DNA from: Alistipes sp.
Lineage (GTDB): Bacteria; Bacteroidota; Bacteroidia; Bacteroidales; Rikenellaceae
DNA: 64,000 nt
Reading direction: 5' to 3'
Assembly (NCBI GenBank): GCA_017465575.1
Contig: JAFTVX010000018.1
Span: 57,747-121,746 of the forward strand
The notes under the pieces were generated by a model. It made no database searches and was not told the DNA's origin. It worked only from the letters and a program-made list of their open reading frames with translations. Below are positions 18,762-27,170 of this stretch, in pieces. The position numbers and the translations under genes were made by a program. The number at the start of each line of letters is the position of its first letter. The first letter of the stretch is position 1.

Positions 18762-19742
18762 TTAAAATCCGAAATAACAGTTGATATATGCCGAGTAGCC
18801 ATACTTAGCGCCAGCGGCCTTGGGCATACTCATTCTGAAATTAGGGGCAATCTTCACATACTTACCCAACTTAAACTGCGCACCGAGGATAGCCGCAGCC
18901 TCATCTTTTGCGATGTTCCAATCATCGTTTGAGTATAGGTCGTCAAAGCGGGCATAGATATCGGCGAACTTTGCAACCTTAACCGAAGCGAACACCGAGT
19001 AGCCATACTGGTCGGCATCATTGGTGTAGCCCGCATTCCACATATGGTTATACTCTGCACCAATCGTAAATTTGTCGTGCTTATATCCCGCAAATACTGC
19101 CAAATTACCGATACACCTTTTGCTCTTATCGCCACTCTCGTTCAGACCTCCATAGAGACGAATCTGGAAGCCCTTAACGGGGGTTAGCGTAACGCCAAGA
19201 CCATAGTTGAAACCATCAATCTTCTGAATCTTTTTGTAGCCCTCGCCATTTACGATAATTGCATCAGCCGAAATCCAGTCTGCAAACTTATAGGCTACCG
19301 AGATGCCCAAATCGGCACTACTACCAAACTTGTACTGGTCTTGGAACGACTTCATAATGTAGCGGTAGCCCCAGAACTTCTCCTGAAAGTTGAACTGCGT
19401 GGTCGAGATAAGACCGCCGTTGAGTGTCAAGCCTCCCTTTTTCCACGACACCATAGCGTTCTTAACATAGGCAATGCGCTGATAATCATCTACGCTTGAT
19501 GATTTGCCAATATCCATCACCGCCTTTGCCGATAGTCCGTTGCCAAAGTTGTATTCGTAGCCGAAGTAGCTGCGCTCCAACTCAAAGCCTCGATTCTCGT
19601 TATCGGCGCCAAAGCCTGTGTGGAAATTTGCCATCACCTGAACAATCGCTTTGCCCTTGGGCTCCTCCTTCGTAACATCTTGCGCCTTTGCGCCGATGCT
19701 GATGCAGGCTAAAAGACCTGCCAAGATTACCTTTGTTTTCAT
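18762..19742 (-). CDS. Outer-membrane porin, probably for phosphate
   Basis: Predicted outer-membrane barrel of 326 residues beginning at the ATG at 19742 with a signal peptide (MKTKVILAG to GAKAQ). The mature protein has regularly spaced amphipathic strands, Tyr/Phe-rich turns and a terminal Phe (INCYFGF), all typical of porins. Its place as first gene of the pst operon, next to a PhoBR-like pair, argues for phosphate uptake through the outer membrane, analogous to OprP/OprO. That role is inferred from context; no anion-selective motif can be read by eye. A TACTTTTG -7 box lies on the minus strand at 19769-19776, before the ATG. Confidence 0.75.
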   Translation of the reverse strand: MKTKVILAGLLACISIGAKAQDVTKEEPKGKAIVQVMANFHTGFGADNENRGFELERSYFGYEYNFGNGLSAKAVMDIGKSSSVDDYQRIAYVKNAMVSWKKGGLTLNGGLISTTQFNFQEKFWGYRYIMKSFQDQYKFGSSADLGISVAYKFADWISADAIIVNGEGYKKIQKIDGFNYGLGVTLTPVKGFQIRLYGGLNESGDKSKRCIGNLAVFAGYKHDKFTIGAEYNHMWNAGYTNDADQYGYSVFASVKVAKFADIYARFDDLYSNDDWNIAKDEAAAILGAQFKLGKYVKIAPNFRMSMPKAAGAKYGYSAYINCYFGF

Positions 19743-19768
19743 TTTTCTGTCCTTTAAATTTGACACTG

Positions 19769-19776
19769 CAAAAGTA
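19769..19776 (-). promoter_or_regulatory. -7 box of the porin-pstSCAB operon
   Basis: Minus-strand TACTTTTG, 26 bases before the porin start. No matching -33 element is seen at the usual distance, as would suit an activator-dependent promoter. Confidence 0.45.
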
Positions 19777-19901
19777 TCGGCAGCAGGTTTCATAAATATT
19801 TCAAAAAAGTTAGAGTTTCGTGAAATGAATGTTCCAAGAGACGATTGTTACATTTTTGTTAAATCTCGTTTTTGTGGGTACAATTGTTAGCCAAATTTCC
19901 A

Positions 19902-19909
19902 TACCTTTG
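19902..19909 (+). promoter_or_regulatory. -7 box of the PhoB-PhoR-like operon
   Basis: TACCTTTG lies 22 bases before the ATG of the response regulator. The -33 element is not at the normal 20-base spacing. The 189-base region shared with the divergent porin promoter is the natural place for a regulator site. Confidence 0.5.
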
Positions 19910-19931
19910 CATAGTAAATTATAATAGGTAT

Positions 19932-20630
19932 ATGGCTCGTATATTGATAGTAGATGATGAGGAGACCCTATGCGAGGTATTGAAAATTAACCTCGAAAAT
20001 GAGGGATATGATGTAGATACGGCATTTAGTGCAGAGCAGGCATTGGGCTATAATCTAAAAGAGTATTCGCTTATCTTGCTCGATATTATGATGGGCGAGA
20101 TTAGCGGAATTAAGATGGCAAAGATGCTTAAAAGCGATGTTGCCACGGCTGATATTCCTATTATCTTCTGCACGGCACGCGACACGGAAGACGATATGAT
20201 TATGGGGTTAAACCTCGGTGCCGACGACTATATTATGAAACCCTATACCGTGCGCAATGTGATTGCTCGCGTAAAAAGTGTTCTGCGGCGAACAGCCACC
20301 AGCCATAAAAACATAGGAAGCGCCCCCACCGAAAAACCCAACCAATTGGTCGTTGATGGCTTGTGCCTCGATTTGGAGTTTAAGCGTTGCACGGTCGATG
20401 GCGAGGAGGTTAGGTTAGCACGCAAGGAGTTTGAGTTGCTCGCCTATCTTATCAAGCATCGTGGAAAGATATGTTCGCGTGAGCAAATTCTAAGCCGTGT
20501 ATGGAGCGATGAGGTGGTAGTCCTCGACCGCACCATCGATGTCAATATCACCCGTTTACGCTCAAAGATTGGTGTGTACGGCTCATATATAGTAACCCGT
20601 TCAGGCTTTGGCTATGGCTTCCGAGACTAA
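19932..20630 (+). CDS. OmpR/PhoB-family response regulator
   Basis: DNA-binding response regulator of 232 residues. The receiver domain has acidic residues Asp8 and Asp9, the phospho-acceptor Asp51 (LILLDIMM) and Lys103 (MKP). The C-terminal winged helix (about 140-232) shows 'EFELLAYLIKHRGKICSREQIL' and 'DRTIDVNITRLRSKI', the PhoB-type recognition region. The ATG at 19932 follows a -7 box, ruling out the 20-residue upstream extension. Position divergent from the pst operon suggests it is the phosphate regulator, though the family is large and the assignment rests on context. Confidence 0.85.
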   Translation: MARILIVDDEETLCEVLKINLENEGYDVDTAFSAEQALGYNLKEYSLILLDIMMGEISGIKMAKMLKSDVATADIPIIFCTARDTEDDMIMGLNLGADDYIMKPYTVRNVIARVKSVLRRTATSHKNIGSAPTEKPNQLVVDGLCLDLEFKRCTVDGEEVRLARKEFELLAYLIKHRGKICSREQILSRVWSDEVVVLDRTIDVNITRLRSKIGVYGSYIVTRSGFGYGFRD

Positions 20631-21912
20631 AATATCGTTCCACAAACGGCTATTCTTGATGTTGCTCGCCTTTTCGTGGGCGATGGTGCTCTGCTTTGTG
20701 GGTTTCCAATATATCCGTGAGAAGGAGTATAAGTCGGAGTTTCTGAATGCACAACTGCAACAATACAACCGCCATCTGCTCGACACCGTTGAGGAGGGAT
20801 TGCCCTATGAGGATTATATCGCCACACACGACAAACCCTTTGACGATGTGCGAATATCTATTATAACGCTCTCGGGTGCCGTGGTCTACGACAACGCCAT
20901 TTCGCTCGACTCACTCGACAACCACCGAGATCGCCCCGAGGTAGCAACAGCCTTGGCACAAGGTGAGGGACACCATATCAGCCGACAATCGGCAAGCGAT
21001 GGTCGCGAATACTTCTACTCGGCAACACGAGGAGAGCGAGTTGTAGTCCGCACCGCTATACCATATTCCAGCACCTTGCACGACCTGCTCGAGGCAGACT
21101 GGTCATTCCTTGTGGTGATGATATCTATTGCCTTGGCAATGAGCGTTGTAGCATACTTCACCACTCGTCGTCTCGGCAAGGATATCGAGCGCGTTAATCG
21201 TTATGAGGCGGAGCAAGAGCGAACCCGTCTTAAACGACAACTTACTAATAACATTAACCACGAACTGAAAACCCCCGTAGCATCTATCCAAGTGTGCCTC
21301 GAAACATTGCTCTCGGGGATAGCGCTGAGCGACGAAAAGCGACAAGAACTTATCGAGCGCTGCTATGCACACAACGACCGTCTTCGCCGACTGCTCAACG
21401 ATGTGTCGCTTATTACGCGAATGGAGGATGGTAGTGCGCTAATCAACCGCGAGAAGGTGGTAATCAACGAGATAATAGGCGAGGTTGCTGAGGAGTTGTC
21501 GGTTATGCCCGAGGAGGAACGCTTGATGCTCCATACCGATTTTAATGATAAGGTTATCATCGATGGCAACCCTTCGTTAATTGGCTCTATCTTCCGCAAC
21601 CTAACCGAGAATGCTATCGCCTATTCCGAGGGCAAAAATATCTATATCTCGTTGCTTGAAAACAACGATAATATGTGCTGTATCCGCTTTGAGGACGACG
21701 GCAAGGGTGTTGAGCCAAGACATTTGCCACACCTCTTCGAACGATTCTATCGTGTGGACAAGGGTCGCTCGCGCCAGAAGGGAGGCACGGGACTCGGCCT
21801 TGCAATCGTAAAGCACGCCGTTCAGTTCCACGGTGGCACAATTACAGTAGTTAATCGCCCAAATGGTGGCTTAAGATTTGATTTTATACTGAACAAACAC
21901 GGCATACAATAG
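20614..21912 (+). CDS. PhoR-like sensor histidine kinase
   Basis: Membrane sensor kinase of 432 residues from the ATG at 20614, which overlaps the response-regulator gene by 17 bases. Two transmembrane helices (about 12-33 and 163-185) bracket an extracytoplasmic domain of about 130 residues. The H-box NINHELKTP places the phospho-accepting His at 216. The ATP-binding N, G1 and G2 boxes are seen in 'NLTENAIAYS', 'DDGKGVEP' and 'KGGTGLGLAIVKH'. It forms the partner of the preceding regulator. Unlike E. coli PhoR it has a large periplasmic domain, so it may sense something directly; phosphate is the best guess from the neighbours. Confidence 0.85.
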   Translation: MASETKISFHKRLFLMLLAFSWAMVLCFVGFQYIREKEYKSEFLNAQLQQYNRHLLDTVEEGLPYEDYIATHDKPFDDVRISIITLSGAVVYDNAISLDSLDNHRDRPEVATALAQGEGHHISRQSASDGREYFYSATRGERVVVRTAIPYSSTLHDLLEADWSFLVVMISIALAMSVVAYFTTRRLGKDIERVNRYEAEQERTRLKRQLTNNINHELKTPVASIQVCLETLLSGIALSDEKRQELIERCYAHNDRLRRLLNDVSLITRMEDGSALINREKVVINEIIGEVAEELSVMPEEERLMLHTDFNDKVIIDGNPSLIGSIFRNLTENAIAYSEGKNIYISLLENNDNMCCIRFEDDGKGVEPRHLPHLFERFYRVDKGRSRQKGGTGLGLAIVKHAVQFHGGTITVVNRPNGGLRFDFILNKHGIQ

Positions 21913-21944
21913 GTTCATTCGCGATGTATGCTCTTAACAGGTGC

Positions 21945-22742
21945 CTACTCTATAACGGCATTTTCTAAATCCTCTTTGTGCGTTGTGTCAATCTTGAAGA
22001 AGAAGCGGATAATATGGCCGAAACCGAGGGCTACAACTACCAACGATACAGCATAAACAATTAGGAATGATGACGACGAACTAAATAGGTCGGTAATGCC
22101 CTCGCCACGATACGATAGCACGGTGAGCGAATAGGCTACAGCATTGTTGCAGATATGCAGGATTATAGGCATTATTATCGAGCGAGTCGAGATATAGAAA
22201 TAGCTGAGTATCAATCCAGCAACAAAGGCATCTAAAGCAACAACGAAGCTACCGTGAGCAGCTGCGAACATCAGCGATGAGAGCACCACGGCCAATGAGA
22301 GAGGCATCTCACGACGGAAGATAGAGATAAGCCTACCACGAAAGATTAGCTCCTCGAGAATAGGCGCAACAACGACCGCCATAATCAATGTCCACTCTCC
22401 CTCGGGGAAGGTGCGAATATCTGTGTCGAGCCACTCCGAAAGAGGCGATGTAGCCACCGATGCCGCAACAAGAAGAATAACACCCATCAGCACCTTTGTG
22501 GGGTTAAAGCCTGCACCACGCCACCCTACCGACGGCAGCTCACCACACGCCACGCGCTCATACGCCATCAGCAACAGCAAGAGTGTGAGCGATATAGAGA
22601 CATTAACTAATGCAAAACATAAGTCATTATCCACTGTCGAAATGCCTATTGTGCGAGCAATAGTGCTGACACCAAACGATGCTACGAACGAGATAGCCAC
22701 AAAGGCTACGATATGTAGTGTTATGCGAAGTAATCTTTTCAT
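21945..22742 (-). CDS. CPBP-family intramembrane metalloprotease
   Basis: Polytopic membrane protein of 265 residues with the CAAX-protease/bacteriocin-processing (CPBP, Abi) signature: EELIFRGR, then 'FAAAHGS' and 'ILHICNNA' carrying the likely metal-binding histidines. About seven hydrophobic helices are visible. The ATG at 22742 is chosen because a -7 box (TATCTTTG, minus strand, 22771-22778) lies between it and the upstream ATG at 22790, which would be outside the transcript. The substrate is unknown. It is convergent with the sensor kinase gene and divergent from parA. Confidence 0.85.
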   Translation of the reverse strand: MKRLLRITLHIVAFVAISFVASFGVSTIARTIGISTVDNDLCFALVNVSISLTLLLLLMAYERVACGELPSVGWRGAGFNPTKVLMGVILLVAASVATSPLSEWLDTDIRTFPEGEWTLIMAVVVAPILEELIFRGRLISIFRREMPLSLAVVLSSLMFAAAHGSFVVALDAFVAGLILSYFYISTRSIIMPIILHICNNAVAYSLTVLSYRGEGITDLFSSSSSFLIVYAVSLVVVALGFGHIIRFFFKIDTTHKEDLENAVIE

Positions 22743-22770
22743 ACCGAAGGGGCGTAAAACAAATTTCAAA

Positions 22771-22778
22771 CAAAGATA
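22771..22778 (-). promoter_or_regulatory. -7 box deciding the start of the CPBP gene
   Basis: Minus-strand TATCTTTG, 28 bases upstream of the ATG at 22742. Its position excludes the longer reading frame. Confidence 0.6.
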
Positions 22779-22822
22779 GGTAAATTTCATTGAAAAGAGG
22801 TGGTAAATCCGATAAAAATTAC

Positions 22823-22830
22823 TATTTTTG
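22823..22830 (+). promoter_or_regulatory. -7 box of the parAB operon
   Basis: TATTTTTG, 42 bases before the parA ATG at 22873. It overlaps the ATG-less upstream part of the open frame, so the 15-residue extension is rejected. No -33 element is evident. Confidence 0.5.
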
Positions 22831-22872
22831 TCCGTTAATATAGATAAGTGTATAGTAAGAAGAGGTACTCAA

Positions 22873-23637
22873 ATGGGTAAAGTTGTAGCATTGGCTAATC
22901 AGAAAGGTGGTGTAGGTAAGACCACTACGGCAATCAACCTTGCAGCTGCTGTGGCGCTGTTGGGCAAAAAGGTATTATTAATTGATGCTGACCCCCAGGC
23001 AAATGCCACATCGGGTCTTGGTTTCGACATCAACCAAGCGGGTACATACGAGTGCTTGGTGGGCGATAAGCGTGCCGAGGAGGTTATCCTCCACTCCGAA
23101 GATATCAAGAAGCTCTGGGTGTTGCCCTCGTCTATTAACCTTGTAGCCGCCGATACCGAGCTCTCGACAATGGAGGGTGCACACACTCGAATGAAGGAGA
23201 TTATCGACTCGGTGCGCGATAGCTACGACTATATCTTTATCGACTGCTCGCCCTCGTTGGGCTTTACTACGGTGAATATCCTCACAGCTGCCGACTCAGT
23301 CCTTGTGCCGGTGCAGTGCGAGTATTTGGCGCTGGAGGGATTGAGCAAGTTGCTCAACACCATCAAGATGATTAAGAGTCGCCTTAATCCTGCGCTCGAT
23401 ATCGAGGGCTTCGTGCTTACGATGTATATGCGCAACAGGCTCAACAATCAGGTTGTTAGCGAGGTACGCGAGCACTTTGGCGCACTTACCTACGACACCA
23501 TCATCCAGCGTAATATTCGCTTGGGCGAGGCACCCTCGCACGGCAAGCCTATTATGCTCTACGACGCTTCGGCATCAGGTTCGGTGAACTACCTGAACCT
23601 TGCGCGCGAGTTTTTGAAACGAAACAGAAAAAAGTAA
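22873..23637 (+). CDS. parA: Chromosome-partitioning ATPase ParA
   Basis: Deviant Walker-type ATPase of 254 residues that drives chromosome segregation with ParB. The P-loop KGGVGKTT spans residues 11-18, and Walker A' LLIDADPQAN and Walker B FIDCSPSLG are present. It is a chromosomal Soj-type protein without the N-terminal helix-turn-helix of plasmid ParA. It begins an operon with parB nine bases downstream. I could not find a 16-bp palindrome of the usual parS type in this window. Confidence 0.95.
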   Translation: MGKVVALANQKGGVGKTTTAINLAAAVALLGKKVLLIDADPQANATSGLGFDINQAGTYECLVGDKRAEEVILHSEDIKKLWVLPSSINLVAADTELSTMEGAHTRMKEIIDSVRDSYDYIFIDCSPSLGFTTVNILTAADSVLVPVQCEYLALEGLSKLLNTIKMIKSRLNPALDIEGFVLTMYMRNRLNNQVVSEVREHFGALTYDTIIQRNIRLGEAPSHGKPIMLYDASASGSVNYLNLAREFLKRNRKK

Positions 23638-23646
23638 CAACAATAT

Positions 23647-24519
23647 ATGGCAACACAATCAAAACGAGGTTTAGGCAGAGGTCTTGATGCCCTATTCGGT
23701 ATCGACAACCCCACTCAGCAGTCGAAGCCTATGGCAGAGATGGCCGAGGTGGCAATCTCGCTTATCGACCCCAACCCCCAACAGCCCCGTGTATCGTTCG
23801 ACGAGGAGGCATTGGCCGAACTATCATCTTCGATATCACAACTCGGCGTTATTCAGCCTATTACGCTCCGTAAGCAGAAGGTTGGTCGCTATACCATTAT
23901 CAGCGGTGAAAGGCGTTGGCGTGCTTCGCAGATGGCAGGTCTTGAAACTCTGCCTGCCTATATCCGCGAGGTAGATGACGAGAATCTCCACGCTATGGCC
24001 CTTGTTGAGAATATCCAGCGCCAAGACCTCAATGCCATAGAGGTTGCACTCGGCATGCGCCGTTTGATTGAGGAGTGCGGTCTTACGCAGGAGGCCATGG
24101 CTGAGAAGGTGGGCAAGAAGCGCTCTACGGTAGCCAACTATATGCGTCTGTTGAGCCTTCCTGAGGAGGTACAGTTGGCTCTCAAAGAGGGTCTTATCTC
24201 GATGGGCCATGCCAAAGCTATTGCGGGTATCGACGGTGAGAATCAGCTCAAGGCGTTGAAGAAGTGCATAAAGCGTGGTTTGTCTGTTCGTCAGGCCGAG
24301 GCTTTGGCTCAGAAGTTGGCCGAAAAACCCTCGGAGTCAGCTTCGGAAGAGGAGGAGTACCCCGAGTCTTACAACCGTCTTGTAGAGGCCTTGGAGCGTC
24401 TTTTCTCGGAGAGCTTCTCTATCAAGCGCACCAAGAGTGGCGGTAGCCGTATCACTATCGAGTGCGAGAACGACCAGGAGGTTGAGCAACTTATCAAGCG
24501 TTTAGCCAAAATAAAGTAA
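23647..24519 (+). CDS. parB: Chromosome-partitioning protein ParB
   Basis: CTPase clamp and parS-binding protein of 290 residues. The conserved boxes are 'NPQQPR' with 'LAELSSSI' (nuclease-like fold), 'ISGERRWRAS' (CTP-binding GERR motif) and 'LVENIQRQDLNAIE'. The helix-turn-helix is around 'LTQEAMAEKVGKKRSTVANYMRL' (about residues 135-160). The C-terminal 45 residues form the dimerisation domain. It sits between parA and the DUF5683 gene in what looks like one operon running to mnmE. Confidence 0.95.
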   Translation: MATQSKRGLGRGLDALFGIDNPTQQSKPMAEMAEVAISLIDPNPQQPRVSFDEEALAELSSSISQLGVIQPITLRKQKVGRYTIISGERRWRASQMAGLETLPAYIREVDDENLHAMALVENIQRQDLNAIEVALGMRRLIEECGLTQEAMAEKVGKKRSTVANYMRLLSLPEEVQLALKEGLISMGHAKAIAGIDGENQLKALKKCIKRGLSVRQAEALAQKLAEKPSESASEEEEYPESYNRLVEALERLFSESFSIKRTKSGGSRITIECENDQEVEQLIKRLAKIK

Positions 24520-24542
24520 CACCGAAAAGCGTTATATAGCGA

Positions 24543-25766
24543 ATGAAGCTAAGTAAGGTCATAGTAGCGTTGTTCCTCGCAGTGGTTTGTGCCGTTGCGG
24601 GTGGCGATGTCGTGGCTCAGGAGATAAACCTCAGCCGTGAGCGTCTGCGTGGCAATGTGCGCACCATCAACAATGGTGGCTTGGTGCCTATCGACTCGGC
24701 AAAGTTACGCCGTGAGGCTGCCGAGCGTGCTGCACGCCGTGACTCGCTCTACTACCTATTCCTTGACTCTCTTGGCTCGTTGACGAACGAAAATTATGCA
24801 GGGCTATCGGAGAAGTCGCGTGACTCGGTGCGCAAGATTGTAGCTCAGCGTGCACATCGCGACTCTGCCCGTATCAGCCGTGGCGACAGCATCTCGCCCG
24901 ACGGCAAGCGTATTCGTCTAAATAAGCGTGGCGAGGTGCGCCAGCCCTTCATTAGTGACTCTATGGGTCTATCAAAGGTGTGCTGGTTATCGCTACCCTT
25001 GCCCGGTTTTGGCCAAATCTACAATAAGCAGTATTGGAAACTCGGCGTGCTCTACCCTGTTGTAGGCGCCTCGGTCGGTATGTTCGTCTACGAGAACAAG
25101 CAGTACAAACCTTTCAAAAAGCAGTACGACCAATATCTTATCGACCATGGCTATATGCGTACCGAGGAGCTTGATAAGATTCAGACTCAGATGATTCGCC
25201 ACAACACACGCCGACAGATATATGCAGGCTTGGCGATTGCATCGTACATCTACTTTATCGGCGATGCTGCGGTGAACTACGCCACCAACGAGGTGTCGCA
25301 TGTCAAGAAGGCAACTACCCTCTCGACCATCTGTCCAGGTGCTGGTCAGGTCTACAATAAGAGCTATTGGCGTGTGCCTATCGTCTTGGGCGGTCTTGCC
25401 TCGACAATCTACACCATCGACTGGAACAATCGTGGTTATCAGCGTTTCAAGACGGCATATACCCTGCTTGCCGACTACGAGAAGAACCCTGGCAACTACC
25501 CCAATGGCGCTCCCGATGAATTCCGAGGAGCCTACTCTTCGACATTCCTCAAAAACCTAAAGGATAGCTATCGTCGTAACCGTGATCTATGTATAATCCT
25601 CACGGCGGGTGTCTATCTATTGCAGATTATCGATGCCCATGTTGATGCGCACCTTCAGGACTACGACATCTCGGACGACCTTACGATGAATGTCGAGCCA
25701 TACTTTGATTACACAGCCGTAGGCACGAAACCAACCCTCGGCTTCAATATGAGTTTGAAATTCTAA
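24543..25766 (+). CDS. DUF5683 envelope protein with duplicated motif
   Basis: Exported protein of 407 residues with a signal peptide ending near VVAQ. A charged, Arg/Ser-rich region (about 35-140) leads into the DUF5683 part. There the motif LPGFGQIYNKQYW is repeated later as CPGAGQVYNKSYW, each followed by a hydrophobic helix pair, indicating an internal duplication. The C-terminus (GFNMSLKF) looks like a terminal barrel strand. DUF5683 proteins are found throughout Bacteroidota next to parAB and a LysM transglycosylase, as here, but have no proven role; a link between chromosome segregation and the envelope is conceivable but unproven. Confidence 0.75.
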   Translation: MKLSKVIVALFLAVVCAVAGGDVVAQEINLSRERLRGNVRTINNGGLVPIDSAKLRREAAERAARRDSLYYLFLDSLGSLTNENYAGLSEKSRDSVRKIVAQRAHRDSARISRGDSISPDGKRIRLNKRGEVRQPFISDSMGLSKVCWLSLPLPGFGQIYNKQYWKLGVLYPVVGASVGMFVYENKQYKPFKKQYDQYLIDHGYMRTEELDKIQTQMIRHNTRRQIYAGLAIASYIYFIGDAAVNYATNEVSHVKKATTLSTICPGAGQVYNKSYWRVPIVLGGLASTIYTIDWNNRGYQRFKTAYTLLADYEKNPGNYPNGAPDEFRGAYSSTFLKNLKDSYRRNRDLCIILTAGVYLLQIIDAHVDAHLQDYDISDDLTMNVEPYFDYTAVGTKPTLGFNMSLKF

Positions 25767-25770
25767 ACCA

Positions 25771-27168
25771 ATGAAGATTTCCATTTTACGATATCTTTTA
25801 GCGCTTGTGTGTGCTGTTATCGTCGTTGTGCCAAGTTATGCCCTCGACAACGATAAACGCCCCAAGAAGCGCCGACAGCACAAAGAGTACACCTCGCCAG
25901 AGGAGATTGAAGCTAAGGAGGATAGTTTGCGTATGATACGAGGCGAGGAGGTTGTGGAGATTACTGAGCTAGCCACAGAGCCCTCCGCAGAGCCTCGACA
26001 GAACACCCCTCAGCAGATTGATTCGCTACTCGCTATGTGGCGCACAACAACCACCAAGGCGAGCTATGAGCGTTACTTCGACGAGTTTGTGAATGTCACC
26101 GAGCCTATTGACCCAAAGGCCGATAGCGCCGATTCGCTTTACATCGCTCGTCTAAATGCACTTATGTCGCCTGTGCCTATGCACTACAACCACGAAGTGC
26201 GTGCCGCTATTGAGCGATTCTCTTCGGCTGGCTATGCCGAGAAGATGTCGTATGCCTACCACTACTTCCCGATGATTGAGGAGGAGCTAATAAATGCAGG
26301 CCTCCCCGTCGAACTTCGTGCTATGGTCATCATCGAGTCGGGCCTAAATCCTCTCGCCACATCGCGTGCTGGAGCCAAGGGCTTGTGGCAGTTTATGCCC
26401 CGAACTGGCAAGGAGTATGGCTTGGAGATTAACTCTATGGTCGATGAGCGCTGTAACCCTCTGCTTGCTACGCGCGCTGCATGTAAGTATCTGAAAAATA
26501 TGTACGATATGTATGGCGACTGGACCTTGGCTATCGCATCGTACAATTGTGGTCCAGGCAATGTGAACAAGGCTATCACTCGCTCGGGAGGCAACCGCGA
26601 GAGCTACAAGGGCGACTTCTGGGATATATACTACAACCTTCCCCGCGAAACACGCAGCTATGTACCCCTCTTTATGGGCGCTACCTACGCCTTTGCCTAC
26701 CACGAAGCACACGGTATTAGATACGACACACCTCCCGTGCCATTGGCTGTCGATACGGTGATGATTAACCGTCCCTTGCACCTCGAGCAGGTATCTTCGA
26801 CTATCGATGTCGACCTTGAGCTGCTCAAGATGCTTAATCCGCAGTACACATTGCAGATTATCCCTGCAACGACTAAGAGCTACGCCTTGACCCTGCCCAC
26901 CGAGCGACTTACCGACTTTATTGCTAACGAGGATGCTATCCACGCCAAGGATTCGTTGTACCTTAAGGAGTATCTCGTTCCCGAAAATATCGAGAAGAAG
27001 AAGAGTACACCTCCCCCTGCAAAGTACCACACCGTGAAAAAGGGTGAGACCCTTGGTGCTATTGCTCGTCGTTATGGCAAGACTGTAAAACAGCTAATGA
27101 ATTGGAACGGCATACGCAATGCTAATACCCTGCGTATCGGTCAGCGCATTAGGGTTAGCGCCAACTAA
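25771..27168 (+). CDS. MltD-like lytic transglycosylase with LysM domain
   Basis: Exported peptidoglycan-cleaving enzyme of 465 residues. After a signal peptide (to about residue 24) and a charged linker, the SLT domain carries the catalytic Glu189 in IIESGLNP, then 'GAKGLWQFMP' and 'ASYNCGPGNVNKAI'. A C-terminal LysM repeat (about 420-463, 'YHTVKKGETLGAIARRYG') binds glycan strands. Architecture matches MltD with one LysM instead of two. It is four bases after DUF5683 and two bases before mnmE, so all are probably co-transcribed. Confidence 0.9.
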   Translation: MKISILRYLLALVCAVIVVVPSYALDNDKRPKKRRQHKEYTSPEEIEAKEDSLRMIRGEEVVEITELATEPSAEPRQNTPQQIDSLLAMWRTTTTKASYERYFDEFVNVTEPIDPKADSADSLYIARLNALMSPVPMHYNHEVRAAIERFSSAGYAEKMSYAYHYFPMIEEELINAGLPVELRAMVIIESGLNPLATSRAGAKGLWQFMPRTGKEYGLEINSMVDERCNPLLATRAACKYLKNMYDMYGDWTLAIASYNCGPGNVNKAITRSGGNRESYKGDFWDIYYNLPRETRSYVPLFMGATYAFAYHEAHGIRYDTPPVPLAVDTVMINRPLHLEQVSSTIDVDLELLKMLNPQYTLQIIPATTKSYALTLPTERLTDFIANEDAIHAKDSLYLKEYLVPENIEKKKSTPPPAKYHTVKKGETLGAIARRYGKTVKQLMNWNGIRNANTLRIGQRIRVSAN

Positions 27169-27170
27169 TT

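Noticed and set aside
22828-22872. 15-residue N-terminal extension of ParA
   Set aside because: It overlaps the -7 promoter box and is absent from the usual Soj-type start MGKVVALANQ.
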